Source: Pseudomonadota bacterium (lineage in GTDB: Bacteria; Pseudomonadota; Alphaproteobacteria; Rhodospirillales; Magnetospirillaceae). From it: DNA of 64,000 bases. The position numbers were made by a program, and so were the translations under genes. The notes beneath the pieces were generated by a model that saw only the letters and a program-made list of their open reading frames with translations, did not search any database and was not told where the DNA came from. The stretch spans positions 1-64,000 of the forward strand of contig JAJYTF010000009.1 in NCBI GenBank assembly GCA_021793155.1. The letters are read 5' to 3'. Positions 1-10,427 of the stretch are shown here, piece by piece (positions within the stretch are counted from its first letter, which is position 1; each line of letters starts with the position of its first letter).

Positions 1-791
1 ACCAGATACTGCAGCTCGCTGATGATGTAGGCGTCGCCGTCGAATTTGAACTGGGCGCCGCCACGGTCGATGCTTTCCGGCTGGTGGGTGGTGATCGCCG
101 TCAGCCAGGCAAACTTGTCATTCGGCGCATAGGTGACGCGGACGCCGGGTGCGCCCTCGGGATAGTTCGGGCCATTGCCGGTGAAGTAGGGGTCGGCCGG
201 CTGGCCGGCCGGCAGGTTGGCGAAGTTCAAGGCGAAGTTCAGAAAGGTGGTGTTGATCAGGTTGGCGGCGGTGGTGCTGACGTAGAATTCGTCATCGGTC
301 GAGATCTGGCCGAGGCGCACCGAGAGTTCGCCGTCGAACGCCGTCTTCTGCAGCCACAGGGTCCACAGGCGGGTCTTCACCTCGCCGGCGCCATAAATTT
401 CCGTGTTGCTGATGTCCAAGGCGTTCTTGACCTGGCTGTAGGAGGGACCGTGGCCCAGCACCGACAGGGCGGAGACATGGCCGGTCAGTCCGTCCAGGCC
501 GGCCAGCTTTTCGAAGTCGAAGTCACCGGTGGCAAAGAACTGGTGATCGGTAGCCGTGCCCGTATGGACGCCGCCGTCCACCGTGCCCCAGACTTCGCCG
601 ATGTACCTGAGGCCCAGAACGACGCCGCCCTCCGCCAATTTGGTGCGGGCCCCACCCCAGTCGCCGGTCAGGGTGTCGCGGTCGAACAGCCCGGGATCGG
701 CGGGCGCGTCCTCGGCATATGCGGGAGAGGCCAAAGCGAATGCGGCGCCTAGGGCAACCGCGGCTGTGCCGGCAAGGAGAAACTTTTTCAT
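1..791 (-). CDS. OprB-like carbohydrate-selective porin, 3' end cut by window edge
   Basis: Outer-membrane beta-barrel porin, of the kind that lets sugars or other small solutes diffuse into the periplasm. The start is ATG at 791-789. It is followed by a Sec signal peptide of about 26 residues (basic start MKKF, hydrophobic core, cleavage near SPAYA-ED). After cleavage comes the OprB-type opening LFDRDTLTGDWGGARTKLAE. Alternating hydrophobic and polar strands follow. Only the first 263 codons are in the window, and the C-terminal strands lie beyond base 1. It diverges from the DUF3576 gene. The substrate cannot be told from this part. The family call is from motif recognition. Confidence 0.8.
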   Translation of the reverse strand, partial: MKKFLLAGTAAVALGAAFALASPAYAEDAPADPGLFDRDTLTGDWGGARTKLAEGGVVLGLRYIGEVWGTVDGGVHTGTATDHQFFATGDFDFEKLAGLDGLTGHVSALSVLGHGPSYSQVKNALDISNTEIYGAGEVKTRLWTLWLQKTAFDGELSVRLGQISTDDEFYVSTTAANLINTTFLNFALNFANLPAGQPADPYFTGNGPNYPEGAPGVRVTYAPNDKFAWLTAITTHQPESIDRGGAQFKFDGDAYIISELQYL

Positions 792-1158
792 TTCGGTGCC
801 TTTCGTTTGTCGAGGGGGCGACATCTGCGGTTGTATGTCAGCCTTTATTAATCTCCCCTATTGTCGTCGGATCGGTGGGATTGTGCAGCACGGAATAGGC
901 TTGACTGTGACGAAACTGGCGCGTTGTGCCGCCTGGGTGACAGTTCGCTCGGAAAGGGCGCGACATGCCTAGATAATAGGCAAAATAATACCTTAAACTG
1001 TATATGGTCATTATGTGTGCACATTGCTCCGCCGGCCGGCATCCGGCGGCCCCGGGGCAAGACGGGCCTTGGTCCGATCCGGCACGTGTGATACGAGAAG
1101 GGTCTGGGGTGGATCAGTTCCATCCGCTGCCGGCCGTAACAGAGGTCTGAAGAAAGTC
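792..1158. other. Intergenic region between divergent porin and DUF3576 genes
   Basis: No convincing gene is seen in these 367 bases. A block at about 970-1015 is AT-richer than its surroundings and may carry promoters for one or both divergent genes. No pair of -35 and -10 boxes stands out clearly enough to call. Confidence 0.4.
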
Positions 1159-1704
1159 ATGTTGATCGACAGGAAAATCCGGGCGGTACTGTCCGTCGCT
1201 GCAGTCTCCTTCCTTGCCGCATGCAGCGGACTTAGCTCGGAAGGCCCCAATGTTCCTGCCAGGAACGATGCGGATCCGAGTTGGAAAGATGCCGGCAAGG
1301 GTGGCAGCCTGTTTGGGCCGGGTGGCCTATTCGGCAGCAGCAGTACGCGCGAAGTCAATCCGGACTCGGAGATCGGCGTGAACTCGTTCCTGTGGCGGGC
1401 CAGCCTGGACACCATCGGCTTCATGCCGCTGGCCTCGGCCGACCCGTTCGGCGGGGTCATCATCACCGACTGGTACGCTCCACCGGAAAGCCCGAACGAG
1501 CGCTTCAAGATGTCGGTATTCATCATGGACCGGGCGTTGCGGGCCGACGGCATCCATGTCTCGGTGTTCCGTCAGGTGCAGAATTCACCCGGAACCTGGA
1601 CCGATGCGACGGTGGAACCGAAGACCGGCACAGATCTGGAAAACGCCATCCTGACCCGGGCCCGAGAGTTGAGGACCGCTGCCACGGCCCAGAAGAAGGA
1701 CTGA
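1159..1704 (+). CDS. DUF3576 domain lipoprotein
   Basis: Predicted lipoprotein of 181 residues with no known enzymatic function. An N-terminal signal peptide ends in a lipobox, LAAC, with the lipidated Cys at residue 22. A Gly/Ser-rich linker follows, then the domain beginning near 'REVNPDSEIGVNSFLWRASLDT' that is widespread in alphaproteobacteria as DUF3576. The ATG at 1159 was chosen because it gives a proper signal peptide (MLIDRKIR then a hydrophobic stretch); the longer open frame upstream does not. It precedes leuS in the same direction, with a 232-base gap. A role in envelope assembly is only a guess from the lipid anchor. Confidence 0.8.
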   Translation: MLIDRKIRAVLSVAAVSFLAACSGLSSEGPNVPARNDADPSWKDAGKGGSLFGPGGLFGSSSTREVNPDSEIGVNSFLWRASLDTIGFMPLASADPFGGVIITDWYAPPESPNERFKMSVFIMDRALRADGIHVSVFRQVQNSPGTWTDATVEPKTGTDLENAILTRARELRTAATAQKKD

Positions 1705-1862
1705 GGACGCAGCTTTTCGAGGATAGGGCTGACGCTTACATCAGTTTTCGGGTCATCCCCGGCCTTCGCGGGGCGGGCCTCTGATCGCGACCCTCAAGCG
1801 TTGCCCTGCCGGTTTCGCCGGCACCACATATTGATCGCGCGCCAAGCGCGCGAGCTTACGCA

Positions 1863-1890
1863 GCACCGGCCTTCAGGCGAAGGCCGGTGC
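1863..1890. terminator. 12-bp perfect hairpin upstream of leuS
   Basis: The arms GCACCGGCCTTC (1863-1874) and GAAGGCCGGTGC (1879-1890) pair perfectly around the loop AGGC. No run of T follows directly, so intrinsic termination is uncertain. It lies in the 232-base gap between the DUF3576 gene and leuS, which also holds a GCGCGC-type palindrome near 1833-1850. It could instead be a leader structure of leuS or a dispersed palindrome. Confidence 0.4.
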
Positions 1891-1936
1891 CGCTCTAATG
1901 CGAGCACAACATTTTTTATTGGAAGACCAGGACATC

Positions 1937-4516
1937 ATGTCGCGCACCGACGAGCGGTATAACGTCAGGGAAACCGAGGCCAAGTGGCAAGCCGTCTGGA
2001 ACGACCGCCAAAGCTTTCGCGCCAACGAGGACGATACGCGGCCGAAATACTATGTCCTCGAGATGTTTCCCTATCCGTCGGGCCGTATCCATATGGGGCA
2101 TGTGCGGAACTACACCCTCGGCGACGTGGTGGCCCGGTACAAACGAGCCCGCGGTCATGCCGTGTTGCATCCGATGGGCTGGGACGCCTTCGGCCTGCCG
2201 GCGGAAAATGCCGCTATCCAGAACGGGGTGCATCCGGCCAAGTGGACGCGCGAGAACATCGCCGCCATGCGCACCCAGCTCAAATCCATGGGCCTGTCCT
2301 ATGACTGGTCGCGCGAACTAGCCACTTGCGAGCCGGAATATTACCGGCACGAACAAAAGATGTTCCTCGATTTCCTGAAGGCCGGCCTGGTCTACCGAAA
2401 GGAATCCTGGGTCAACTGGGACCCTGTGGAACATACGGTGCTGGCCAATGAACAGGTCATCGACGGCCGCGGCTGGCGCTCAGGCGCCCTCGTCGAGAAA
2501 CGCCTGCTCAGCCAATGGTTCCTGAAAATCACGGCCTTCGCCGAAGATCTGCTCCAAGGCCTTAAGGGCCTCGACCGCTGGCCCGAGCGGGTGCGGCTGA
2601 TGCAGGAAAACTGGATCGGCCGCTCGGAGGGCCTTCGGCTGTTCTTCGACCTGGAAGGCCGGCAAGACCGGTTGGAAGTCTACACCACCCGGCCCGACAC
2701 CCTGTTCGGCGCCTCGTTCTGCGCCGTCGCCGCCAACCATCCGCTGGCCGAGGCGATGGCCGTGAACGATCCCGCTCTGGCCGAATTCGTCGCCGAATGC
2801 AACCGCATGGGTACCAGTGAGGCGGCGCTCGAGACCGCCGAAAAGAAGGGCTATGCCACTGGCCTTTATGCCCTCAATCCGCTGGCCGAGGGGCAGCGTC
2901 TGCCGGTCTATGTAGCCAATTTTGTCCTGATGGACTATGGCACCGGCGCCATCTTCGGCTGCCCTGCCCATGACCAGCGTGACCTTGATTTTGCCCGCAA
3001 GTACAAGCTGCCGGTGACGCCCGTCGTCGCTCCGCCGGGGGTCGATCCGACCTCCATCGTCATCGGCGATGAAGCCTATGCCGAGGACGGCGTGATGATC
3101 AATTCGGGCCTGCTGAACGGTCTGCCGGTGGCCAACGCCAAGGCCAAGGTGATCGACCTGATGGAGGCCAGGGGCGTGGGGACGCGGGCGGTCAACTATC
3201 GCTTGCGCGACTGGGGCGTTTCACGGCAGCGCTATTGGGGCTGCCCGATTCCCATCGTTCACTGCCAGTATTGCGGGGCGGTGCCGGTACCCGAGCAGGA
3301 TCTGCCGGTAAAGCTGCCGGAGGACGTGACCTTCGACAAGCCGGGCAACCCGCTGGATCACCATCCGAGCTGGAAACATGTTGCCTGCCCGCGATGCGGC
3401 GCACCGGCACGGCGGGAAACCGACACCTTTGACACCTTCTTCGAATCCTCCTGGTACTTCGCCCGCTTCTGCTCGCCCGCCGATACGACGCGCGGCTTCA
3501 CCCGCGCGGCCGCCGACCATTGGCTGCCGGTCGACCAGTATATCGGCGGCATCGAGCACGCGGTGTTGCACCTGCTCTATTCCCGCTTCTTCACCCGAGC
3601 GCTGAAGACCTGCGGTTACCTGTCGGTCGATGAACCCTTCGCCGGCCTGCTCACCCAGGGCATGATCTGCCACGAGACCTACAAGGATGCCGACGGCCAC
3701 TGGCTGTTTCCGGATCAGGTGGAGCGCCGCCCCGACGGCACGACCGTCGAAGTGGGCAGTGGCCGACCGGTCGCTCTCGGCCGTTCCGAGAAGATGAGCA
3801 AGTCGAAAAAGAACGTGGTGGATCCGGCCGGCATCATCGAAACCTACGGCGCCGATACCGCGCGCCTGTTCATGCTGTCCGACAGCCCGCCGGAACGCGA
3901 CCTTGACTGGACCGAAGCCGGTATCGACGGAGCATTCCGCTATCTCAACCGACTGTGGCGCATGGTAAGCGCCGCCCTGCCCGCTCTGCCCGCCCGCGGG
4001 GCTCCGGCACCCCAGGCGTTCGGTTCGGTGGCCGAAAAAGCCCGGCGGCAGACCCACAAGACCGTCGCCCTGGTCGGCGACGACCTCGAACGCTTCCACT
4101 TCAACAAGGCGGTCGCGCGTATCCGCGAGTTGACCAACACTTTGGCTGAACTGCCGGCTGGCGAACTGGGCGCCGCTTGGGCGCTGCGCGAAGGCCTTGA
4201 AACGGTGGTGCGGCTGATCGGCCCGATGATGCCCCATCTCGGTGAGGAGCTGTGGTCACAACTGGGCCACGCCACCCTGCTGGTCGATACCCCCTGGCCG
4301 CAGGTCGACCCAGCCCTGCTGGTGGAGGACAGCGTCACCGTCGCGGTGCAGGTGAACGGCAAGCTGCGCGGCACCATCGAGCTGCCCAAGGACGCCAATG
4401 CCAAGGACGCCGAAGATGCCGCGCTGGCCGTGCCGGCGGTGGCGGCAGTCCTGGCCGGCAAACCGCCGCGCAAGGTGATCGTCGTGCCTAACAGGATCGT
4501 CAATGTGGTGGCGTAA
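1937..4516 (+). CDS. leuS: Leucyl-tRNA synthetase
   Basis: Class I aminoacyl-tRNA synthetase that charges tRNA-Leu with leucine in the cytoplasm. The protein has 859 residues, the usual bacterial length. The ATP-binding HIGH motif appears as HMGH at residues 52-55, inside [18 protein letters not shown]. The catalytic KMSKS loop appears as EKMSKSKKN near residue 620. The editing domain lies between them, and zinc-type CxxC pairs (CQYC, CPRC) occur around residues 440-500. The ATG at 1937 (MSRTDERYN) has AGGA six bases upstream and fits the family start better than the earlier in-frame ATG at 1898. Its 3' end overlaps lptE by 14 bases. Confidence 0.98.
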   Translation: MSRTDERYNVRETEAKWQAVWNDRQSFRANEDDTRPKYYVLEMFPYPSGRIHMGHVRNYTLGDVVARYKRARGHAVLHPMGWDAFGLPAENAAIQNGVHPAKWTRENIAAMRTQLKSMGLSYDWSRELATCEPEYYRHEQKMFLDFLKAGLVYRKESWVNWDPVEHTVLANEQVIDGRGWRSGALVEKRLLSQWFLKITAFAEDLLQGLKGLDRWPERVRLMQENWIGRSEGLRLFFDLEGRQDRLEVYTTRPDTLFGASFCAVAANHPLAEAMAVNDPALAEFVAECNRMGTSEAALETAEKKGYATGLYALNPLAEGQRLPVYVANFVLMDYGTGAIFGCPAHDQRDLDFARKYKLPVTPVVAPPGVDPTSIVIGDEAYAEDGVMINSGLLNGLPVANAKAKVIDLMEARGVGTRAVNYRLRDWGVSRQRYWGCPIPIVHCQYCGAVPVPEQDLPVKLPEDVTFDKPGNPLDHHPSWKHVACPRCGAPARRETDTFDTFFESSWYFARFCSPADTTRGFTRAAADHWLPVDQYIGGIEHAVLHLLYSRFFTRALKTCGYLSVDEPFAGLLTQGMICHETYKDADGHWLFPDQVERRPDGTTVEVGSGRPVALGRSEKMSKSKKNVVDPAGIIETYGADTARLFMLSDSPPERDLDWTEAGIDGAFRYLNRLWRMVSAALPALPARGAPAPQAFGSVAEKARRQTHKTVALVGDDLERFHFNKAVARIRELTNTLAELPAGELGAAWALREGLETVVRLIGPMMPHLGEELWSQLGHATLLVDTPWPQVDPALLVEDSVTVAVQVNGKLRGTIELPKDANAKDAEDAALAVPAVAAVLAGKPPRKVIVVPNRIVNVVA

Positions 4517-5036
4517 GTTCTTCGCTCTCCTCTTTCCCGTCCTGCTCCTGCCTTTGGCCGGCTGCGGATTTCATCCGCTGTATGGGACTGAAAGCGATTC
4601 TGCCAACCCGGCAGTAATGAACGAACTGGCCAGTATTCAGGTGGCTCCGCTGGCCGATCACCAGGGTCAGATGATCCACAATGCGTTGCTGACGGACCTG
4701 ACGCCACGTGGTGAGGCAGAACATCCGAAGTATATTCTACGTATTCGGGTGTCGCTGAACGACGTACAGGAAGCCATCAGCACAACTTATTCAGCAACTC
4801 GTGACTTCCTTCTTTATACGATTAATTTCTACCTATATGAGGGACAGACCATCGTCACAGCCGGTAGTTTTTCTCAGTCTTATAGTTACGATTTCTTGCC
4901 GGATTACTACGCGAACGTGTCCACCTCGGACGACCTGAAGCGGCGGGCTGCCTTGGCCATCGCCGACGAGATCCGCAATCGCCTCGCCGCCTATTTCGCC
5001 AAAGCCGCCGAGGTCAAGACGAAGAGCGGCAAGTGA
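4503..5036 (+). CDS. lptE: LPS-assembly lipoprotein LptE
   Basis: Outer-membrane lipoprotein of 177 residues that plugs the LptD barrel and helps insert lipopolysaccharide into the outer leaflet. The signal peptide [21 protein letters not shown] has its lipobox Cys at residue 21, followed by the typical 'GFHPLYG' opening of LptE proteins. The start lies inside the end of leuS, and the leuS-lptE-holA order is a common proteobacterial arrangement, which supports the call for a family with little sequence conservation. Bases 4720-4920 are visibly AT-richer than the flanking genes, although synteny argues against recent transfer. Confidence 0.9.
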   Translation: MWWRKFFALLFPVLLLPLAGCGFHPLYGTESDSANPAVMNELASIQVAPLADHQGQMIHNALLTDLTPRGEAEHPKYILRIRVSLNDVQEAISTTYSATRDFLLYTINFYLYEGQTIVTAGSFSQSYSYDFLPDYYANVSTSDDLKRRAALAIADEIRNRLAAYFAKAAEVKTKSGK

Positions 5037-6085
5037 AACTGGCCGGCAATCGGGTCGAAGGCTTTCTGAGAAACCCCGATGCCGCGGCGAAGGCCGTTCT
5101 TGTCTACGGCCCCGACGCAGGCCTGGTGAAAGAGCGGCTTGATCGCCTGGCGCGGACGGTGGTCGCCGATCTTGCCGACCCGTTTCGTATAGCCGATCTT
5201 CCGGCCAGCAGCCTGAAGGATGACCCCGCCCGCCTGGCGGATGAAGCCGCGGCCCTGTCTCTGACCGGCGGGCGTCGGGTCGTGCGCCTGCGCGACGCCG
5301 GTGACGCTATGGCTGGCGTGCTGCAATCCTTCCTGTCCCACCCTATGGGCGATGCCTTGCTGCTTATCGAAGCCGGCGAATTGGGACCACGATCGTCTCT
5401 GCGCAAATTGGTGGAGGGAGCAGACAACGCGGTGGCGCTGCCCTGCTACGCCGATGAAGGCGGCGGTCTGGAGGCAGTGATCCATGAAACCCTCAGGGGT
5501 CACGGCTTGACCGCCGAGCCCGATGCGGTGGCCTGGCTGGCCGACCATCTGGGCGGCGACCGCCTGCTGACCCGTTCGGAACTGGATAAGCTGGCTGTCT
5601 ATATGGGCCCGGGGGAACCGGGCCGACCGCGCAGGGTCCAACTCGAAGACGCCGCCGCCTGTATCGGCGACACCGCATCATTGTCCATGGATGACCTTGC
5701 CATGGCGACGGCTGACGGGGACCATCCGGCTGCACAGCGGATACTCGATCGGCTGTTCCACGAGGGCGTTTCCCCCGTCGCGGTGCTGCGTAGTCTGATG
5801 CGCTATTTTCAGCGATTGCATCTGGCGGCCGGCACCATGACGGCTGGAAAATCGGCCGAGCAGGCCTTGGCCGGCCTCAAGCCGCCGCCCCATTTCCGTG
5901 CCGCGCCCCGCATGCAGGGCCAACTGCGGCGCTGGCCGCTCGACCGGCTGGCCACCGCCCTCGACCTGCTGGTAGCGGCGGAAATCGACAGCAAGAGCAC
6001 CGGCATGCCGGCTCAAGAAATCTGCGGCCGCACCCTCATGCAATTGGCAAGGGCGGCGGGGCGGAAGCCCACTACGCGACGATAA
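5033..6085 (+). CDS. holA: DNA polymerase III delta subunit
   Basis: Clamp-loader subunit of 350 residues that opens the beta sliding clamp during replication. It starts with GTG overlapping the lptE stop codon (GTGA), so translation is probably coupled. The opening '[16 protein letters not shown]', the 'VLVYGPDAGLVKERL' segment and the three-part AAA-like/collar layout match HolA, and the length is typical. It ends the rightward leuS-lptE-holA run and faces parB tail to tail across 53 bases. That gap holds a partial copy of a dispersed palindrome ending in GATGACAGG. Confidence 0.95.
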   Translation: MKLAGNRVEGFLRNPDAAAKAVLVYGPDAGLVKERLDRLARTVVADLADPFRIADLPASSLKDDPARLADEAAALSLTGGRRVVRLRDAGDAMAGVLQSFLSHPMGDALLLIEAGELGPRSSLRKLVEGADNAVALPCYADEGGGLEAVIHETLRGHGLTAEPDAVAWLADHLGGDRLLTRSELDKLAVYMGPGEPGRPRRVQLEDAAACIGDTASLSMDDLAMATADGDHPAAQRILDRLFHEGVSPVAVLRSLMRYFQRLHLAAGTMTAGKSAEQALAGLKPPPHFRAAPRMQGQLRRWPLDRLATALDLLVAAEIDSKSTGMPAQEICGRTLMQLARAAGRKPTTRR

Positions 6086-6138
6086 GGCAGGAGGGTTTCC
6101 TTGAGCCGGAAGATCCCTCGCCTCGCTGCGATGACAGG

Positions 6139-7074
6139 CTATTCCGCCGTATCGGCAGCCCGGCCGTGAAGACCGTTGGACAGACGGTGCAGGATATCGT
6201 CCAGCTGTTCCAGGGTTCCGTATTGGATGACCACTTCGCCACCCTGATTCTGAAGGCTGATCGATACTTTGAGGCCGAGAAGACCGGACAAATCCCGTTC
6301 CAGCGCCACCAGGTCGGCATCCTTGCCGGGTTCCTGCGGCCGCCGGCTCTTGCTTGCGCCCGGGGTCTTCTGCACCAATTTTTCGGTTTGCCGGACGTTA
6401 AGCCCTTTCTTCACCACTTGGCGTGCCAAGCCAAGCGCGTCGCCGCTGGTTAATAATGCGCGGGCATGGCCGGCGGTCAACTCGCCGCCGTCCAGCATCT
6501 GTTTCACCGGCTCCGGCAAGGCCAGCAGGCGCATCATATTGGCCACGTGGCTACGGCTCTTGCCCACGGTCTTGGCCAACTCTTCTTGCGTGTGAGAAAA
6601 GTCATCCATCAACCGACGATAACCTTCTGCCTCCTCCAACGGTGACAGATCCTGGCGTTGCAGGTTTTCGATCAGCGCCACTTCGAGAGCTTCGCGATCC
6701 GACAGGTCGCGGATGATGATCGGCACCTGGTGCAGCGCTGCCGCCTGGGCAGCCCGCCAGCGCCGCTCGCCGGCGATTATTTCGAAGGATTCGCCGTCGA
6801 TGGGATGACGCCGAACCAGAATGGGCTGCAGGACACCCTTCTCCCGGACCGATTCCACCAGATCGTCGATGGCCGCCTGGTCGAACACCCGGCGCGGCTG
6901 GAAACGGCCGGGACGCAGCATTTCCACCGGTACGGTCCGCAGTCCCTTGATCGGCCCGGCCGACTGGTCCGCCATGCTTGGCGCGGGCCCAACGACACTG
7001 GCAATCGGATCACCCAACAGGGCGGACAGCCCTCGGCCCAATCCCTTGCGGCGAGGTTCTTCGCTCGCAGTCAT
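6139..7074 (-). CDS. parB: Chromosome-partitioning protein ParB
   Basis: Binds parS, spreads as a CTP-dependent clamp and loads SMC, so that newly copied origins are segregated with ParA. The protein has 311 residues. The N-terminal ParA-stimulating tail RKGLGRGLSALLGD is followed by the ParB/Srx CTPase domain with the GERRWRAAQAA box, then a helix-turn-helix around 'TVGKSRSHVANMMRLLALP', then a C-terminal dimerisation region. The start overlaps the end of parA by four bases. Its likely binding sites are in this window at 8437, 8506, 10405 and 16046. Confidence 0.98.
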   Translation of the reverse strand: MTASEEPRRKGLGRGLSALLGDPIASVVGPAPSMADQSAGPIKGLRTVPVEMLRPGRFQPRRVFDQAAIDDLVESVREKGVLQPILVRRHPIDGESFEIIAGERRWRAAQAAALHQVPIIIRDLSDREALEVALIENLQRQDLSPLEEAEGYRRLMDDFSHTQEELAKTVGKSRSHVANMMRLLALPEPVKQMLDGGELTAGHARALLTSGDALGLARQVVKKGLNVRQTEKLVQKTPGASKSRRPQEPGKDADLVALERDLSGLLGLKVSISLQNQGGEVVIQYGTLEQLDDILHRLSNGLHGRAADTAE

Positions 7075-7880
7075 GCCACCAGCTCCCGCTCCCGCTTCAG
7101 GACTTCGCTGGCCAGATGGATATAGGCCTCGGCGCCAGCGCAGCGAATATCATAAAGCAGCACCGGCTTGCCATGAGAAGGGGCTTCGGAAATACGCACA
7201 TTCCTGGGAATCACTGTCTTGTACACCTTGTCGCCGAAGTAGTCGCGCACGTCGGCCGCCACCATGTCGGACAGATTATTGCGTTTGTCGAACATGGTCA
7301 GCACGATGCCGTGCAGTTGCAAACCAGGATTGAACGCCTGGCGAACCCGTTCGATGGTTTTGACCAGGTGGCTGATGCCCTCGAGAGCGAAGAACTCGCA
7401 TTGCAGTGGGACCATAACCGCCTGGGCCGCCACCAAAGCATTCAGCGTCAGCAGGTTCAGCGACGGCGGGCAATCGATCAGCACAAAATCGAAGGCTGCC
7501 TGGCCGGCCAGGGCATCGGCCAACCGGTGTTCACGGCGCGGCGTATCGACCAGTTCGATTTCGGCGCCGGACAGGTCGATAGAAGATGGTACCAGCGACA
7601 GATTGGGGATGACGGTGTGAATCACCGCCTCCTCCAGGCGCGCCTCATCAATCAACACGTGATAAGAGGTCACCGTCCGCGTCCGGCGGTCCACGCCAAG
7701 CCCGGTGCTGGCGTTACCCTGCGGATCGATGTCGATGATCAGTACCCGCCTGCCGGTCGCCGCCATGGCGGTCGCCAGATTGATGGCGGTCGTTGTCTTG
7801 CCGACCCCACCCTTCTGGTTCGCGATGGCGATGACGCGCGGAGACGCCTCGGGGCCGCGGCTGGAGTCTGTCTCAACCAC
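7071..7880 (-). CDS. parA: Chromosome-partitioning ATPase ParA
   Basis: Deviant Walker-A ATPase of 269 residues that binds DNA non-specifically when ATP-bound and drives movement of the ParB-parS complex. The signature KGGVGKTTTAINLA starts near residue 23, the Walker B region appears as 'FVLIDCPPSLNLLTLNAL', and 'DIDPQGNAS' carries the A' motif. It sits between rsmG and parB, with short overlaps at both ends, in the conserved mnmG-rsmG-parA-parB run. All features expected of an active chromosomal ParA are present. Confidence 0.98.
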   Translation of the reverse strand: MVETDSSRGPEASPRVIAIANQKGGVGKTTTAINLATAMAATGRRVLIIDIDPQGNASTGLGVDRRTRTVTSYHVLIDEARLEEAVIHTVIPNLSLVPSSIDLSGAEIELVDTPRREHRLADALAGQAAFDFVLIDCPPSLNLLTLNALVAAQAVMVPLQCEFFALEGISHLVKTIERVRQAFNPGLQLHGIVLTMFDKRNNLSDMVAADVRDYFGDKVYKTVIPRNVRISEAPSHGKPVLLYDIRCAGAEAYIHLASEVLKRERELVA

Positions 7881-8526
7881 GATGAACCTCTCTCAGATGA
7901 AGAATGATGCCTGACGGATCGGCTAGGCTTGCTATCCGTTCGACCAGCATCATCCAATCTTTGGAGCCTTCGGTCAATTCATCTTCACCGCCCTTTCCCT
8001 TCAGGAACAGGCATTCGGTATCTGGCGAGAGGAAAGGTTCTGCCATGTCCAGCAATTTGGACAGCGGCGCCAAAGCCCGGGCGGTAATGGTCTTAACGAA
8101 AAAGGGGTTCAATTGCTCAAGGCGCTTGTTATGCACCACCGCGGGGGCCTGGGTCACCCGCGCGACCTCGCGCAGGAAGGCACATTTGCGGCTGTCCGAT
8201 TCGACCAGATGGACCGGATCCACCCCGCCATCCGACCGCAAGATGGCCAGCACCATCCCCGGAAAACCCGCCCCCGACCCCATGTCGAGCACCGGCCCGG
8301 GGCGAAGCCGGGGAAGCAACTGGGCCGAATCCAGCATGTGACGCCGCCACAGATCGGGCAGCGTGGCGGGGCCTATCAGGTTGATACGAGTCTGCCACTT
8401 GACCAGCAACTCGGCATAGGCTGTCAACCGCTCGCCTGTTTCACGTGAAACAGGAACCAGGGCCCTGAGCCCCGCGACGGTCAACGCAGTTGCAGCCGCG
8501 CCCGATGTTCCACGTGAAACAGTCAC
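7873..8526 (-). CDS. rsmG: 16S rRNA m7G527 methyltransferase RsmG (GidB)
   Basis: SAM-dependent methyltransferase that adds N7-methyl to G527 of 16S rRNA; its loss gives low-level streptomycin resistance in other bacteria. It has 217 residues, with the SAM-binding loop [13 protein letters not shown]. The start is GTG at 8526, overlapping the mnmG stop as GTGA. Two parS sites lie inside the coding frame. Residues 3-7 (VSRGT) come from the site at 8506-8521, and residues 26-30 (VSRET) from the perfect palindrome at 8437-8452. The reading frame appears to have absorbed the centromere sequence. Confidence 0.96.
   Translation of the reverse strand: MTVSRGTSGAAATALTVAGLRALVPVSRETGERLTAYAELLVKWQTRINLIGPATLPDLWRRHMLDSAQLLPRLRPGPVLDMGSGAGFPGMVLAILRSDGGVDPVHLVESDSRKCAFLREVARVTQAPAVVHNKRLEQLNPFFVKTITARALAPLSKLLDMAEPFLSPDTECLFLKGKGGEDELTEGSKDWMMLVERIASLADPSGIILHLREVHRG
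8437..8452. other. parS site, perfect 16-bp palindrome
   Basis: The sequence TGTTTCACGTGAAACA matches the bacterial parS consensus exactly and is fully self-complementary. It lies inside rsmG, 1.4 kb upstream of parB, where it is read as VSRET. It is probably a ParB nucleation site near the origin. Confidence 0.93.
8506..8521. other. parS site at the rsmG start
   Basis: TGTTCCACGTGAAACA matches the consensus TGTTNCACGTGAAACA. It covers codons 2-7 of rsmG and begins five bases inside the GTG start, with the mnmG stop codon immediately adjacent. ParB bound here could hinder translation-coupled transcription through the junction, but that is speculation. Confidence 0.9.
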
Positions 8527-10427
8527 GCGACCTTTTCCCGTCCAAGCCGTTTGACATGCGCCAGCAAGGCGGTCAAGGCCGCCGGCGTCACCCCCGGAAT
8601 GCGCCCCGCCGCCCCCAAGGTCGCCGGGCGCGCCTGGGCCAGCTTCAGACGAATCTCCGACGACAGGCTGCCAATCGCCGCGTAATCAAGATCCTTCGGC
8701 AATCCAAGCCCTTCGTCGCGGCGGAACGCGGCAATATCAGCGGCCTGCCGTTCCAGATAGCCGGCGTACCGACCCTCGATTTCCAACTGCTGCGCCACGT
8801 CGGCGCGCAATTCTCGCAGAGTGGGCCAAAGATGCTGCAGGCTGGCCCAGGTCACATCGGGATAGCGCAGCAGATCCAACGCTGAGCGCCGCACCCCGTC
8901 CTGATTCACCGCCAGCCCACGGGCCCGCAACTCGTTGGGGCTGCCGCCCAGGCTTTGCATTACGCGCCGCCCCTCCTCCAATGCCGTCAGCTTGGTGCGA
9001 TACGCCGCCTGCCGGCCGGCGCCGACACAACCGGCTTCCATGCCTTTCGCCGTCAGTCGCAGATCTGCATTATCGGCCCGCAGGATCAGCCGATATTCGG
9101 CTCGCGATGTGAACATACGGTAGGGCTCGGTCGTGCCGCGCGTCACCAGATCGTCGATCAGCACGCCGATGTAAGCATCGGCCCGGTCGAGGATGAACGG
9201 TTCCGGCTGGTCTCCCGCCCGCCGGGCGGCATTGATACCCGCCATCAGTCCCTGGGCAGCCGCTTCTTCATAGCCAGTGGTGCCGTTGATCTGGCCGGCG
9301 AAGAACAGCCCGGTGACCCGGCGAGTCTCCAAGTCTGGGCTCAGTTCGCGCGGATCGACAAAATCATACTCGATGGCGTAGCCGGGGCGCAGCATGGTGG
9401 CGCGCTCGAGGCCGGGAATGGTGGTCAGCAACTGGCGCTGCACATCCTCGGGCAGCGAGGTCGAAATTCCGTTGGGATAGACAGTGTCGTCGTCCAACCC
9501 TTCCGGCTCCAGGAAGATCTGGTGACGGTCTCGCTCGGCAAAGCGCACCACCTTGTCCTCGATACTGGGGCAATAGCGCGGGCCGACGCTTCCGATCTGA
9601 CCCGAATACATGGGCGCCCGATGAAGGTTCGCCCGAATCAGTTCGTGTGAGGCGTTCGTGGTCCCCGTGATACCGCAAGTGATCTGCGGCGTCGTGATCT
9701 TCTCGGTCAGGAAGGAGAAGGGTGAGGCCGGGTCGTCGCCGGCCTGGCCGTCGAGAGCCCCCCAGTCGATGCTCCGCCCATCGAGCCGGCAAGGCGTACC
9801 GGTCTTCAGCCGTCCCACGGCGAATCCCAGTCGCCTCAGGGTCACCGACAACCCCAGGCTGGGCGCATCCCCCATCCGACCTGCCGGGAACCGTCGCTCG
9901 CCGATATGGATGAGACCCGACAGAAAGGTCCCGGTAGTTAGGACTACCGCACCGGCGGCGATCTCTTCGCCCTCGGCGGTCACCACGCCGGCTACCCGGC
10001 GTCCGTCCGCGGACAGCGTCAGGTCCTCGACGGCCGCTGCACGAATTTCCAGGTTGGTGGTGTCGGCCAGGGCTTCCGCCATGGCCCGCCGGTATAGTTT
10101 GCGGTCGGCCTGAGCGCGCGGGCCCTGAACCGCCGGACCCTTGCTGCGATTAAGGATGCGGAACTGGATTCCTGCCCGGTCGATGACACGCCCCATCAGC
10201 CCGTCGAGAGCATCGATCTCACGGACCAACTGGCCTTTGGCCAGGCCGCCGATGGCGGGATTACAGCTCATCTCGCCGATGGTTTCTAACCGGTGGGTCA
10301 GTAGTAGCGTCCGCGCGCCCATCCGCGCCGCAGCGGCGGCCGCTTCGCAGCCGGCATGCCCTGCCCCGATGACGATGACGTCGACCTTATTGACCATCCC
10401 TTGAGGTTCCACGTGAAACAGCGTCAC
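8523..10427 (-). CDS. mnmG: tRNA uridine-34 carboxymethylaminomethyl modification enzyme MnmG (GidA)
   Basis: FAD-dependent partner of MnmE that makes cmnm5U at the wobble position of several tRNAs. It has 634 residues from GTG at 10427, which overlaps the mnmE stop codon. The dinucleotide-binding motif [14 protein letters not shown], the '[12 protein letters not shown]' segment and the Cys in '[13 protein letters not shown]' are present. The start is uncertain: ATG at 10397 gives a more usual '[14 protein letters not shown]' start but has little room for a ribosome site, whereas GTG fits the overlap pattern of neighbouring genes. The residues between the two starts are encoded by a parS-like site. 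Confidence 0.96.
   Translation of the reverse strand: MTLFHVEPQGMVNKVDVIVIGAGHAGCEAAAAAARMGARTLLLTHRLETIGEMSCNPAIGGLAKGQLVREIDALDGLMGRVIDRAGIQFRILNRSKGPAVQGPRAQADRKLYRRAMAEALADTTNLEIRAAAVEDLTLSADGRRVAGVVTAEGEEIAAGAVVLTTGTFLSGLIHIGERRFPAGRMGDAPSLGLSVTLRRLGFAVGRLKTGTPCRLDGRSIDWGALDGQAGDDPASPFSFLTEKITTPQITCGITGTTNASHELIRANLHRAPMYSGQIGSVGPRYCPSIEDKVVRFAERDRHQIFLEPEGLDDDTVYPNGISTSLPEDVQRQLLTTIPGLERATMLRPGYAIEYDFVDPRELSPDLETRRVTGLFFAGQINGTTGYEEAAAQGLMAGINAARRAGDQPEPFILDRADAYIGVLIDDLVTRGTTEPYRMFTSRAEYRLILRADNADLRLTAKGMEAGCVGAGRQAAYRTKLTALEEGRRVMQSLGGSPNELRARGLAVNQDGVRRSALDLLRYPDVTWASLQHLWPTLRELRADVAQQLEIEGRYAGYLERQAADIAAFRRDEGLGLPKDLDYAAIGSLSSEIRLKLAQARPATLGAAGRIPGVTPAALTALLAHVKRLGREKVA
10405..10420. 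other. parS-like site, one mismatch, at the mnmE/mnmG junction
   Basis: GGTTCCACGTGAAACA differs from the parS consensus only in its first base. It lies at the extreme 5' end of mnmG, just after the mnmE stop, in a setting that mirrors the parS at the mnmG/rsmG junction. In the GTG-started frame it reads LFHVEP. Binding would probably be weaker than at the three exact sites. Confidence 0.75.

Noticed and set aside
3221-4237. Open frame of 338 codons on the minus strand
   Set aside because: It is fully inside leuS on the opposite strand and has no independent support.
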